Positions 1 through 6,560 are shown, counted from the stretch's first letter. The stretch: DNA of 6,560 nucleotides from Flavonifractor avistercoris (GCA_019119085.1 DWXT01000084.1:1-6560), one strand, 5' to 3'. Numbers and translations are program-made. The notes: a model not told the origin generated them from the sequence alone.

Positions 1-1319
<1,319 letters not shown>

Positions 1320-1322
<3 letters not shown>

Positions 1323-1441
1323 TTGATCATTTTTGAATTGACAATTGACAATTCGGGGGCGGGGGCACCTGGGTGCTCCCGTCCTCACGTCCCGCCTTGG
1401 GCGGCGGCAATTGTCAATTGTCAATTTTCCATTGTCAATTA
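1320..1441. repeat. Nested inverted-repeat (MITE/REP-like) element between dnaK and dnaJ
   Basis: Seen directly: an 18-base arm AATTGACAATTGACAATT (1336-1353) and its exact reverse complement AATTGTCAATTGTCAATT (1409-1426) flank a 55-base GC-rich core. Each arm is about two and a half copies of the heptad AATTGAC. A second, outer pair, TAATTGA (1320-1326) and TCAATTA (1435-1441), is also perfectly complementary, so the element looks bounded by 7-base terminal inverted repeats. Inside the core are two smaller hairpins: 1361-1368 with 1373-1380 (one G-T pair) and CCGCC 1392-1396 with GGCGG 1400-1404. The A/T-rich arms contrast sharply with the surrounding GC-rich DNA. The left edge overlaps the dnaK stop codon and the right edge ends 7 bases before the dnaJ ribosome site. 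Inference: a non-coding miniature mobile or REP-type repeat. Alternatively, it is a fixed RNA stem acting as a processing or attenuation signal between dnaK and dnaJ. It lacks a U-tract immediately after the main stem, so it is not a standard terminator. Confidence 0.8.
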
Positions 1442-1462
1442 CGAGTGAGGTGAGAGAAACCA

Positions 1463-2632
1463 ATGCCTGAACAGAAGCGCGATTATTATGAGGTCTTGGG
1501 CGTGTCCAAGGGGGCCAGCGACGAGGAGATCAAGAAGGCCTACCGGAAGAAGGCCAAGCAGTACCACCCCGACCTGAACCCCGGCGACAAGGACGCCGAG
1601 GCCAAGTTCAAGGAGGTCAACGAGGCCTATGAGGTGCTCTCCGACAAGGAGAAGCGCTCCCGCTACGACCAGTTCGGCCACGCCGGGGTGGATCCCAACT
1701 TCGGCGCCGGCGGCCCCGGCGGCGGGTTCGGCGGCTTCGGCGGCTTCGATATGGGCGACATCGACCTGGGCGACATCTTCGGCTCCTTCTTCGGGGGCGG
1801 CTTCGGCGGCGGCGGTTCCAGCCGCCAGCGCACCGGCCCCATGAAGGGGGACACCCTGCGGGCCTCGGTCACCATCTCCTTTGAGGAGGCCGCCTTCGGC
1901 TGCGAAAAGGAGCTGAACCTGACCCGCACCGAGCCCTGCGACGAGTGCCACGGCACCGGCTGCGCCCCCGGCACCACAGCGGAGATCTGCCCCGACTGCC
2001 ACGGCAGCGGCCAGATCCGCATCCAGCGGGGCGGCGGGGCCTTTACCTTCGCCACCACCACCACCTGCCCCAAGTGCGGCGGCAGGGGCAAGATCATCCA
2101 CCAGCCCTGCAAGAGCTGCGGCGGCACCGGCAATGTGCGCAAGCAGCGCCGCATCACCGTCACCATCCCCGCCGGCATCGACAACGGCCAGGCCGTGTCC
2201 CTGCGGGGCCAGGGCGGCGCGGGCAAAAACGGCGGCCCGGCGGGGGATCTGCTCATCAGCGTCACCGTGCGGCCTCACCCCTTCTTCAAGCGGGACGGCA
2301 CGTCGGTGTATCTGGAGCATCCGGTCACCTTCCTCCAGGCCACCCTGGGGGCGGAGCTGGAGATCCCCACCATCGACGGCAAGGTCAAGTGGACTCTGCC
2401 CGCCGGCACCCAGCCCGACACCACCTTCCGCCTGCGGGGGAAGGGCATCCCCAGCGTCAACGGCCGCGGACGCGGTGATCAGTATGTCACCGTGAAGGTT
2501 CAGGTTCCCACCAACCTGAACCACGAGCAGAAGGAGGCGCTGCGTGCCTATGGCGAAGCCATGGGCGAGATTCCACCCAGTCCGGTGGACAGCGTAAAAT
2601 CTTTCTTTGACAAAAAGAAGAAGAAGAAATAA
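1463..2632 (+). CDS. dnaJ: Molecular chaperone DnaJ (Hsp40), full length
   Basis: DnaJ delivers unfolded clients to DnaK and stimulates its ATPase; it acts in the cytoplasm as a dimer. The 389-residue protein has the full type I layout. The J domain spans about 5-70 with the HPD motif at 35-37. A Gly/Phe-rich linker follows at about 80-126. The zinc-binding domain has all four CxxCxGxG repeats (159-166, 176-183, 202-209, 216-223), and the C-terminal client-binding domains follow. Length is close to the family norm (about 375-390). The ATG at 1463 is supported by AGGTGAG at 1448-1454, eight bases upstream, and by the family-typical start PEQKRDYYEVLGV. The C-terminus ends in six lysines (384-389), encoded by an A-rich stretch that runs straight into the terminator, an unusual but probably harmless tail. 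It lies 140 bases after dnaK and is closed by its own terminator, so dnaJ is probably the last gene of the heat-shock operon. Confidence 0.98.
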   Translation: MPEQKRDYYEVLGVSKGASDEEIKKAYRKKAKQYHPDLNPGDKDAEAKFKEVNEAYEVLSDKEKRSRYDQFGHAGVDPNFGAGGPGGGFGGFGGFDMGDIDLGDIFGSFFGGGFGGGGSSRQRTGPMKGDTLRASVTISFEEAAFGCEKELNLTRTEPCDECHGTGCAPGTTAEICPDCHGSGQIRIQRGGGAFTFATTTTCPKCGGRGKIIHQPCKSCGGTGNVRKQRRITVTIPAGIDNGQAVSLRGQGGAGKNGGPAGDLLISVTVRPHPFFKRDGTSVYLEHPVTFLQATLGAELEIPTIDGKVKWTLPAGTQPDTTFRLRGKGIPSVNGRGRGDQYVTVKVQVPTNLNHEQKEALRAYGEAMGEIPPSPVDSVKSFFDKKKKKK

Positions 2633-2670
2633 AATAGAAGGACGAGCGTATGCCCGTCCTTCTATTTTTT
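2631..2670 (+). terminator. Intrinsic terminator after dnaJ
   Basis: A perfect 14-bp stem pairs 2631-2644 (core AATAGAAGGACG) with 2655-2668 (core CGTCCTTCTATT) around a 10-base loop, and the 3' arm ends in a run of six T. The left arm starts inside the dnaJ TAA stop codon. The stem also has A residues on its 5' side, so it could work weakly in reverse. It separates the dnaK-dnaJ transcript from the glycosyltransferase gene starting 24 bases later. Confidence 0.93.
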
Positions 2671-2693
2671 GGATTTCCGAGAGGTGACCGCCT

Positions 2694-4637
2694 ATGAATC
2701 CCGTCCACTATCTGGTCTATCTCTTTCCCATCGCCACCCTGCTGGCGCTGTTCGCCTTCTTCTACTGGTACTGGGGCACCCAGCGCGCCCCCCTGGCCAA
2801 GCGCCTGATCACGCCTCCCGAGGAGGCGCCCCGGGAGCAGCCCCGCTTCACCTTCGCCGGCAGATGCCATCCCCTGGTGCGGCGGGACGCCATTCCCATC
2901 CTCCTCATCACCGCCGTGTATGCCGTCACCGCCTTCGCCCACCTGGGCTCCCTCCGGGCGCCCCAGAGCGCCTGGGACTTCGGCAGCGGGGAGTCGGCCA
3001 CCTTCTCCCTGCCCGAGGCGGTGCAGGTGTCCCAGCTGTGGTATTACCCCAACCTGGGCACCGGCAGGTACCAGGTGGAGATCTCGGCGGACGGGGTGAC
3101 CTGGCTCACCCTGTGGAGCCGGACGGAGACGGATGATGCCGGCAGCGAGGAGACCGTCTATTACTGGGCCGACTCCACCGGCTACGGCGAGAGCTTTGCC
3201 ATGACCCAGAACTACAACCAGCTCTTCAAGTGGAACGAGATCGTCTTTGAGAACCCCCAGTATATCCGCTACCTGCGCATCACCGGGCAGGCCAACAAGG
3301 GCCTGCTGGAGCTGGGGGAGGTGGCCCTGTTCGACATGGCGGGGAACCGGGTGGAGGTGCCCGGCTCGGTCAGCCCCCTGTTTGACGAGCAGGACGTGGT
3401 GCCGGACAGGCCCACCTACTACGACGAGGCCTATTTTGACGAGATCTACCACCCCCGCACCGCCTGGGAGCACATCCGTGGCATCGAGCCCTATGAGATC
3501 TCCCACCCGCCCCTGGGCAAGCTGATCATGGGCATCGGCATCCGCCTCTTCGGCATGACCCCCTTCGGCTGGCGGTTCATGGGCACCCTGTTCGGGGTGG
3601 GGATGCTGCCCCTGCTGTACGTGTTCCTGAAAAACCTGTTTGGCCGCACCTCCATCGCCACCTGCGGCACCATCCTGCTGGCGGCGGACTTCATGCACCT
3701 GACCCAGACCCGGCTGGCCACCATCGACACCTACGCGTTTTTCTTCATCCTGCTGATGTACTGGTTCATGTACCGCTACCTGACCCTGCCGGCGGGCACC
3801 CCCTTCCGGAAGTGCGCCCTGCCCCTGTTCCTGTCGGGGCTGTTCTGGGGCATCGGGGCGGCCTCCAAGTGGACGGTGATCTACGGCTGCACCGGGCTGG
3901 TGGTGCTCTACTTCATCGGCCTGTACCAAAAGGTGCGGGACTGGCCGGCGGAGCAGCCCGGCAGGGTGAAGTGGGTCTTCCAGATCCTCGGCTTTTCCGT
4001 GCTGGTGTTCGCCGTCATCCCGGCGGCCATCTACACCCTGTCCTACCTGCCCTATGCCATGGCGGAGGGGGACACCAGCCTCACCGGCCTCATCGGCGCC
4101 ATGTGGGAGAACCAGAAGTATATGCTCTCCTACCACAGCGGCGTCACCGACTCCCACCCCTACGCCTCCCGCTGGTACCAGTGGCTCTTTGACATCCGGC
4201 CCATCCTGTACTATATGGACAACGATGTGGCGGGGTACACCACCCGCTTCGCCGCCTTCGTCAATCCGGTGGTGTGCTGGGGCGGCCTGCTGGCGGTGGC
4301 CTCCTGCGCCGTGCAGGCCGTGCGCCGCCGCTGCGCCAGGGCCCTGTTTATCTTCATCGGCTACCTGGCCCAGCTGGTGCCCTGGTTCTTCATCGGGCGC
4401 ATCACCTTCGCCTACCACTACTTCCCCTCCGTGCTCTTCCTGGTGCTGGCCCTGTGCTACGTGTTCCACACCCTGGCGGAGCGGGAGGAGATGGTGAACT
4501 GGAAGCCCGCCATGTTCGCCGTCACCGGCGGGGCCGTGGGGCTGTACGCCCTGTTCTACCCCGTGCTGGTTGGCATCCAGATCCCCACCTGGTACAGCAA
4601 CAATGTGCTGGGGTGGTTCCCGAGCTGGCCATTTTGA
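2694..4637 (+). CDS. GT39/PMT-family membrane glycosyltransferase with inserted discoidin-like domain
   Basis: This is a 647-residue polytopic membrane protein of the dolichyl-phosphate-mannose protein mannosyltransferase (PMT, GT39) family. Such enzymes transfer a sugar from a polyprenyl-phosphate carrier to an acceptor on the outer face of the membrane. Family marks in order: the catalytic-loop acidic pair in YFDEIYHPRTAW (D249, E250), SHPPLGK (270-276), DFMHLTQTRLATIDTY (332-347), and C-terminal four-helix segments containing RWYQWLFDIRPILYY (about 493) and YHYFPSVLFL (about 574). Two hydrophobic segments precede the catalytic loop (about 5-27 and 65-84). The second probably corresponds to the usual first helix, so the first is an N-terminal extra. 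Residues of about 85-235 form an insertion resembling an F5/8 type C (discoidin) fold: WDFGSGESATFSLPEAVQVSQL near its start and YIRYLRITG (190-198) near its end. The ATG has GAGGTGA at 2681-2687, six bases upstream. Acceptor and sugar cannot be read from sequence; mannose is not assured. Confidence 0.92.
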   Translation: MNPVHYLVYLFPIATLLALFAFFYWYWGTQRAPLAKRLITPPEEAPREQPRFTFAGRCHPLVRRDAIPILLITAVYAVTAFAHLGSLRAPQSAWDFGSGESATFSLPEAVQVSQLWYYPNLGTGRYQVEISADGVTWLTLWSRTETDDAGSEETVYYWADSTGYGESFAMTQNYNQLFKWNEIVFENPQYIRYLRITGQANKGLLELGEVALFDMAGNRVEVPGSVSPLFDEQDVVPDRPTYYDEAYFDEIYHPRTAWEHIRGIEPYEISHPPLGKLIMGIGIRLFGMTPFGWRFMGTLFGVGMLPLLYVFLKNLFGRTSIATCGTILLAADFMHLTQTRLATIDTYAFFFILLMYWFMYRYLTLPAGTPFRKCALPLFLSGLFWGIGAASKWTVIYGCTGLVVLYFIGLYQKVRDWPAEQPGRVKWVFQILGFSVLVFAVIPAAIYTLSYLPYAMAEGDTSLTGLIGAMWENQKYMLSYHSGVTDSHPYASRWYQWLFDIRPILYYMDNDVAGYTTRFAAFVNPVVCWGGLLAVASCAVQAVRRRCARALFIFIGYLAQLVPWFFIGRITFAYHYFPSVLFLVLALCYVFHTLAEREEMVNWKPAMFAVTGGAVGLYALFYPVLVGIQIPTWYSNNVLGWFPSWPF

Positions 4638-4674
4638 CTCGTCTAGGGGGCATCCAATGCCCCCTAGATACGAG
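4638..4674. repeat. Hairpin 1 of the spacer, directly after the glycosyltransferase stop
   Basis: CTCGT plus CTAGGGGGCAT (4638-4653) pairs with ATGCCCCCTAG (4657-4667) and ACGAG (4670-4674). The loop is CCA and there is a two-base bulge at 4668-4669, giving 16 pairs in total. It starts on the base after the TGA stop, as a terminator would, but no U-tract follows on either strand. It could be an RNA 3'-end stabiliser or a palindromic repeat. Confidence 0.75.
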
Positions 4675-4681
4675 CCTGCGT

Positions 4682-4699
4682 GCCGGCGAAAACGCCGGC
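4682..4699. repeat. Hairpin 2 of the spacer
   Basis: GCCGGCG (4682-4688) pairs perfectly with CGCCGGC (4693-4699) around an AAAA loop. The flanks CGAGCC (4671-4676) and GGCTCG (4705-4710) can extend it across a symmetric 5x5 internal loop, in competition with the base of hairpin 1. Confidence 0.7.
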
Positions 4700-4710
4700 G
4701 ACTTGGCTCG

Positions 4711-4750
4711 ATACCCCCGGTTTCGCGCCCCGTGGCGCGGGTCGGGGTGT
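4711..4750. repeat. Hairpin 3 of the spacer
   Basis: The inner stem pairs CGCGCC (4724-4729) with GGCGCG (4734-4739) around CCGT. The outer stem pairs ATACCCC (4711-4717) with GGGGTGT (4744-4750) with one T-G pair. An unpaired internal loop separates the two stems. Confidence 0.65.
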
Positions 4751-4779
4751 CTTTCCGGGAAATGAATTCCCGGAAAGAC
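4749..4779. repeat. Hairpin 4 of the spacer, 13-bp perfect stem
   Basis: GTCTTTCCGGGAA (4749-4761) and TTCCCGGAAAGAC (4767-4779) are perfect reverse complements around the five-base loop ATGAA. The first two bases are shared with the outer stem of hairpin 3, so the two structures could be mutually exclusive at their edges. Confidence 0.78.
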
Positions 4780-4794
4780 CTCTTCTGATCTGGT

Positions 4795-4816
4795 TTCCGC
4801 CGCCGGGGCGGCGGAA
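4795..4816. repeat. Hairpin 5 of the spacer
   Basis: TTCCGCCGCC (4795-4804) is complementary to GGCGGCGGAA (4807-4816) with a very tight turn, so the innermost pair probably opens. Twelve bases further on, a TTTTT run at 4828-4832 precedes the next ribosome site; the gap makes classical termination unlikely. Confidence 0.65.
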
Positions 4817-4834
4817 CTCTGCGAGGCTTTTTCT

Positions 4835-4840
4835 GAGGTG
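4835..4840 (+). promoter_or_regulatory. Ribosome binding site deciding the phosphatase start
   Basis: GAGGTG at 4835-4840 lies six bases before ATG 4847. An in-frame GTG at 4838 sits inside this Shine-Dalgarno sequence itself, so it cannot be the start served by it. This favours ATG 4847. Confidence 0.8.
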
Positions 4841-4846
4841 TCTGTT

Positions 4847-5638
4847 ATGTATCTCACCGATTACCACACCCACAGCAGTATGTCCTTCGACGGCCACGCC
4901 CCCATGGCGGACATCGCCGCCGCGGCGGAGCGGGCCGGGCTGGACGAGCTGTGCATCACCGACCACTGCGACTTTCTGGACGAGCACGGCCGCCCCAACC
5001 GGGCCTATGACTGGGACGGGGCCTGCGCCCAGTACCGGGAGGCCCTGGCTGCCTGCAAGCCGGGCTTCACCCTCCGGCTGGGGCTGGAGTTCGGCATGTC
5101 CCACCTGGATCCGGCGGCGGCAGCGGCCATCTGCGCCCGGCCGGAGGCGGACTTCATCCTGGGCTCCATCCACAACCTGTGTCCGGAGAAGGGGGGCACC
5201 GACCTCTACGTGGTTCCCTACCCCGACGAGGCGGCCTGCTGCGCCGCCCTGGACGACTACTTCGCCTCCATGGCCCTGCTGGCTGACACCGATTTCTACG
5301 ACGTGCTGGCCCACATCATCTATCCCCTGCGGTATATGGAGGTACCGGTGTCCCTGGAGCCCTATTACGGCCGCATCCGGGCCATCCTGCGCACCGCCGT
5401 GGAGAAGGGCCGGGGCATGGAGATCAACACCTGCCGGGGGCACACCATCGGGGCGTGGAAGCCCATTCTGGAGCTCTACAAGTCCTGCGGCGGGGAGATT
5501 GTCACCGTGGGCTCCGACGCCCACACCCCCCGGGATGTGGGCAAGGGGGTGGAGGCGGCCTGCGCGCTGCTGTCCGCCTGCGGCTTCCGGTACGTCTGCA
5601 CCTATGAGAAACGCAAGCCTGTATTTCACAAATTGTAA
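4847..5638 (+). CDS. hisJ: PHP-domain phosphatase, histidinol-phosphatase HisJ family
   Basis: The product is a 263-residue cytoplasmic metal-dependent phosphoesterase of the PHP superfamily. Family members in Firmicutes hydrolyse L-histidinol phosphate to histidinol in histidine biosynthesis. The trinuclear metal-site motifs are all present: DYHTHSSMSFDG (H7, H9, D15), ITDHCDF (D39, H40), GLEFG (E81), GSIHN (H109), LAHIIYP (H156) and VGSDAHTP (D224, H226). The PHP fold fills the whole chain and the length is family-typical. The start is ATG 4847, placed six bases after GAGGTG and giving the usual N-terminus just ahead of the first HxH. rpiB begins 14 bases after the stop, so the two are probably co-transcribed. 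No other histidine gene is visible, so the substrate could be another small phosphate ester; the symbol rests on family membership, not proven specificity. Confidence 0.9.
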   Translation: MYLTDYHTHSSMSFDGHAPMADIAAAAERAGLDELCITDHCDFLDEHGRPNRAYDWDGACAQYREALAACKPGFTLRLGLEFGMSHLDPAAAAAICARPEADFILGSIHNLCPEKGGTDLYVVPYPDEAACCAALDDYFASMALLADTDFYDVLAHIIYPLRYMEVPVSLEPYYGRIRAILRTAVEKGRGMEINTCRGHTIGAWKPILELYKSCGGEIVTVGSDAHTPRDVGKGVEAACALLSACGFRYVCTYEKRKPVFHKL

Positions 5639-5652
5639 GAGGAGGAGATCAC

Positions 5653-6078
5653 ATGATTGCACTGGGCTGTGACCACGGAGGGCTCGCCCTCAAGCGCCAC
5701 GTGATGGAGTACCTGGACGCCCGCGGACTGGCGTATCACGACTTCGGCTGCTATACCAATGAGAGCTGCGACTACCCCGACTTCGGCCGGGCCGCGGCGG
5801 AGGCGGTGGCCTCCGGCGAATGTGACCGGGGCATCGTCGTCTGCACCACCGGCATCGGCATCTCCATCGCCGCCAACAAGGTGAAGGGCATCCGCTGCGC
5901 CCTGTGCAGCGAGCCCCTGTCCGCCGAGATGACCCGGCGGCACAACGACGCCAACATGCTGGCCATGGGCGGCGGGATGATCGGGAACAACATGGCCGAC
6001 CGGATTCTGGACGCCTTCCTCAACACGGAATTTGAGGGCGGCCGCCACCAGCGCCGGGTGGACAAAATCGAGGGCTGA
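5653..6078 (+). CDS. rpiB: Ribose-5-phosphate isomerase B
   Basis: RpiB interconverts ribose 5-phosphate and ribulose 5-phosphate in the non-oxidative pentose phosphate pathway, in the cytoplasm. The 141-residue protein matches the RpiB/LacAB fold end to end: GCDHGG (D7, H8) at the substrate site, DYPDFG (40-45), the catalytic loop VCTTGIGISIAANK with the predicted catalytic base C64 and T66, the anion loop, RRHNDANMLAMG (H97, N98, D99) and the closing GGRHQRRVDKI. The one departure is T65 where most members have glycine (CGTG). The site is otherwise intact, and Thr or Ser here is not expected to abolish activity. AGGAGG at 5640-5645 lies seven bases before ATG. It follows the PHP phosphatase by 14 bases and is closed by a hairpin terminator. 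A LacA/LacB galactose-6-phosphate isomerase is less likely, because no lac genes adjoin it. Confidence 0.95.
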   Translation: MIALGCDHGGLALKRHVMEYLDARGLAYHDFGCYTNESCDYPDFGRAAAEAVASGECDRGIVVCTTGIGISIAANKVKGIRCALCSEPLSAEMTRRHNDANMLAMGGGMIGNNMADRILDAFLNTEFEGGRHQRRVDKIEG

Positions 6079-6089
6079 CACGAATTCGC

Positions 6090-6136
6090 AAAAAACAGCA
6101 GCGGTTTGCACCCACGCAAACCGCTGCTATTCTTTT
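6090..6136. terminator. Probably bidirectional intrinsic terminator after rpiB
   Basis: AGCAGCGGTTTGC (6097-6109) pairs perfectly with GCAAACCGCTGCT (6116-6128) around ACCCAC. On the plus strand it is followed by ATTCTTTT. On the minus strand it is followed, after one base, by TTTTTT (plus-strand A at 6090-6095). It can therefore end the rpiB transcript and also transcripts coming leftward from the minus-strand genes. The right arm contains the stop codon of the broken minus-strand gene. Confidence 0.9.
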
Positions 6137-6246
6137 GCCCGCATGGCGTCCACCAGCCGGGACAGGGCCTCCACCTCCCGCTCGGTATGGGCGGTCAAGG
6201 ATAGCGGAACCTCCCAGCAGGAACTCACGGGAACCGCTTTGCCGCG
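6127..6246 (-). pseudogene. 3' remnant of a GC-rich gene (last 39 codons plus stop)
   Basis: On the minus strand the frame ending at TAG (6129-6127) reads back 39 codons to the stop of the repressor gene. It contains EVPLSLTAHTEREVEALSR followed by LVDAMRAKE. The codons are GC-rich and native-like, and the amphipathic helical ending (EREVEALSRLVDAMRA) looks like the C-terminus of a real enzyme. There is no ATG except one four codons from the end and no ribosome site, so it cannot be an independent gene of meaningful size. The stop codon sits in the arm of a terminator pointing the right way, as expected for a former gene end. The phrase LSLTAHTEREV resembles tails of fold-type I PLP enzymes (for example the BioF/KBL group), but 39 residues are too few for a firm assignment. 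I infer that the rest was lost or displaced when the repressor region arrived. Confidence 0.6.
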
Positions 6247-6483
6247 CTATGGCAACCCGACAAAAAAATCCTGATATTCAGCATGGAAGATTTCCTTCAT
6301 TGCGACCAGTTCGCTCACCTTGATGTTCATCCGGTTGGTCTCCAGTTTTGCATAGGTGCTCTTGGAAATATTCAGCCCCATCAACTGGAGTTTTGCCACT
6401 GCCTGATCCTGGGTCATGCCAGCAGCTTTCCGCAAGCGCTGGATATTGTGCCCGATATCCAGGTCTGGCCGTATCTTCTGCAT
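6247..6483 (-). CDS. Small XRE-family helix-turn-helix transcriptional regulator
   Basis: The product is a 78-residue Cro/C1-type DNA-binding protein, probably a repressor, consisting of little more than the helix-turn-helix domain. Helix 1 is about 9-21 (IGHNIQRLRKAAG). The HTH follows with MTQDQAVAKLQLMG (23-36) and recognition-helix region SKSTYAKLETNR (40-51). The C-terminal helices are KVSELVAMKEIF and AEYQDFFVGLP. The start at ATG 6483-6481 is preferred. A TTG at 6504-6502 would add seven residues but has no ribosome site, whereas GGGTG lies five bases before the ATG, though weakly. Codon choice is visibly more A/T-rich than in the five genes to the left, which suggests horizontal acquisition. 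It faces a strong rightward promoter immediately upstream, so it may control a divergent gene outside the window and itself. The regulated target is unknown. Confidence 0.85.
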   Translation of the reverse strand: MQKIRPDLDIGHNIQRLRKAAGMTQDQAVAKLQLMGLNISKSTYAKLETNRMNIKVSELVAMKEIFHAEYQDFFVGLP

Positions 6484-6520
6484 AACGACACCCGCAATTC
6501 GCAATAAAGAATTTTACGGG

Positions 6521-6549
6521 TTGAGTTTATCCGGTTCCTCTGTTATAAT
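6521..6549 (+). promoter_or_regulatory. Near-consensus vegetative sigma factor promoter reading out of the window
   Basis: TTGAGT (6521-6526) and a perfect TATAAT (6544-6549) are separated by exactly 17 bases, and TG at 6541-6542 gives an extended -10 element. It points rightward, away from the XRE gene whose start lies 38 bases to the left, and would transcribe a gene beginning beyond 6560. Its closeness to the repressor gene suggests it is the repressor's target. Confidence 0.8.
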
Positions 6550-6560
6550 GTTTCGTAATA

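Larger units (their letters stand above)
4638..4846. other. 209-base non-coding spacer with five successive hairpins
   Basis: No credible gene is seen between the glycosyltransferase stop and the phosphatase start. Almost all of the stretch is self-complementary: perfect or near-perfect hairpins at 4638-4674, 4682-4699, 4711-4750, 4749-4779 and 4795-4816. Some have alternative pairings: CGAGCC 4671-4676 can pair with GGCTCG 4705-4710, enclosing hairpin 2 and competing with the base of hairpin 1, and hairpins 3 and 4 share bases 4749-4750. None is followed by a strong T-run, although five T occur at 4828-4832 just before the phosphatase ribosome site. I see no convincing -35/-10 promoter. It could be a cluster of REP-like repeats, an mRNA-stabilising or attenuating leader, or a structured RNA; the sequence alone does not decide. 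Confidence 0.7.

Noticed and set aside
1338..1380. The TTGACA hexamers in the heptads as a working promoter for dnaJ
   Set aside because: No acceptable -10 box lies 16-18 bases downstream on the plus strand. The downstream positions are GC-rich or read GTCAAT-like sequence.
1336..1440. The repeated heptads as a CRISPR array
   Set aside because: The repeat units are seven bases with no spacers between them and occur as inverted, not direct, arrays around one core. There are no cas genes.
1439..2524. A 361-codon minus-strand open frame antisense to dnaJ
   Set aside because: It has an Ala/Gly/Val/Leu-rich repetitive composition typical of a shadow frame, while the opposite strand encodes an intact DnaJ.
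2487..4469. A 660-codon open frame on the minus strand, antisense to the glycosyltransferase gene and the dnaJ end
   Set aside because: It is a by-product of GC-rich third positions on the plus strand. Its translation is low-complexity (Gly, His, Gln, Pro, Ala, Val rich) with no recognisable domain, and the plus-strand genes have full family matches.
4638..4674. Hairpin 1 as a classical intrinsic terminator for the glycosyltransferase gene
   Set aside because: The position and stem fit, but no T-run follows on either strand, so it was kept only as a hairpin.
4838..4846. An upstream GTG start (4838) for the PHP phosphatase, adding three residues
   Set aside because: The GTG lies within the Shine-Dalgarno GAGGTG, and no ribosome site is spaced correctly for it. 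ATG 4847 is well served.
4664..5662. Long open frames on both strands across the phosphatase gene and its spacer (also 4680-5672 plus)
   Set aside because: They are shadows of the PHP phosphatase in other frames: Pro/Arg/Ser/Thr-rich or Gly/Val-rich with no motifs, and they run through the hairpin spacer.
6484..6504. A TTG start giving a longer XRE protein by seven residues
   Set aside because: There is no ribosome site upstream of it. The ATG at 6483 has at least a weak GGGTG at suitable spacing, and the extra residues add nothing to the family match.
6551..6560. A start of the next gene at the right edge
   Set aside because: Only ten bases follow the promoter -10 box. No ribosome site or start codon is visible before the window ends.

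Overview
The window reads as chromosomal DNA from a high-GC member of the Clostridia, most like the Oscillospiraceae (Flavonifractor/Lawsonibacter/Intestinimonas type). This is inferred from the Bacillus-like DnaK and DnaJ sequences combined with strong G/C preference at third codon positions, AGGAGG-type ribosome sites and intrinsic terminators. No rRNA or tRNA gene is present to confirm it.

Layout. (1) Positions 1-1322 hold the last 439 codons of dnaK; the gene begins before the window. (2) Positions 1320-1441, between dnaK and dnaJ, are almost filled by a nested inverted-repeat element built on an AATTGAC heptad. (3) Positions 1463-2632 hold a complete dnaJ, closed by a strong intrinsic terminator (2631-2670). 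DnaK and DnaJ form the Hsp70 chaperone pair; any grpE, hrcA or CIRCE operator would lie upstream, outside the window. (4) Positions 2694-4637 encode a multi-spanning GT39/PMT-family glycosyltransferase with a discoidin-like domain of about 150 residues inserted into its first large outer loop. (5) Positions 4638-4846 are a 209-base non-coding stretch holding five successive hairpins. (6) Positions 4847-5638 and 5653-6078 are a tight two-gene unit: a PHP-domain phosphatase of the HisJ family and ribose-5-phosphate isomerase B. A hairpin that could terminate transcription in both directions follows (6097-6136).

The right end differs in character. On the minus strand, 6127-6246 is the 3' tail of a broken GC-rich gene, and 6247-6483 is a small XRE-type repressor with visibly more A/T-rich codons. 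Just upstream of the repressor, a near-consensus promoter (6521-6549) fires rightward out of the window. This looks like the edge of an accessory insertion, with a repressor facing a divergent promoter.

Most of the window is ordinary housekeeping sequence, and no complete novel system is visible. The items most worth a second look are the dnaK-dnaJ repeat element, the five-hairpin spacer, the PMT-discoidin architecture and the repressor/divergent-promoter edge.
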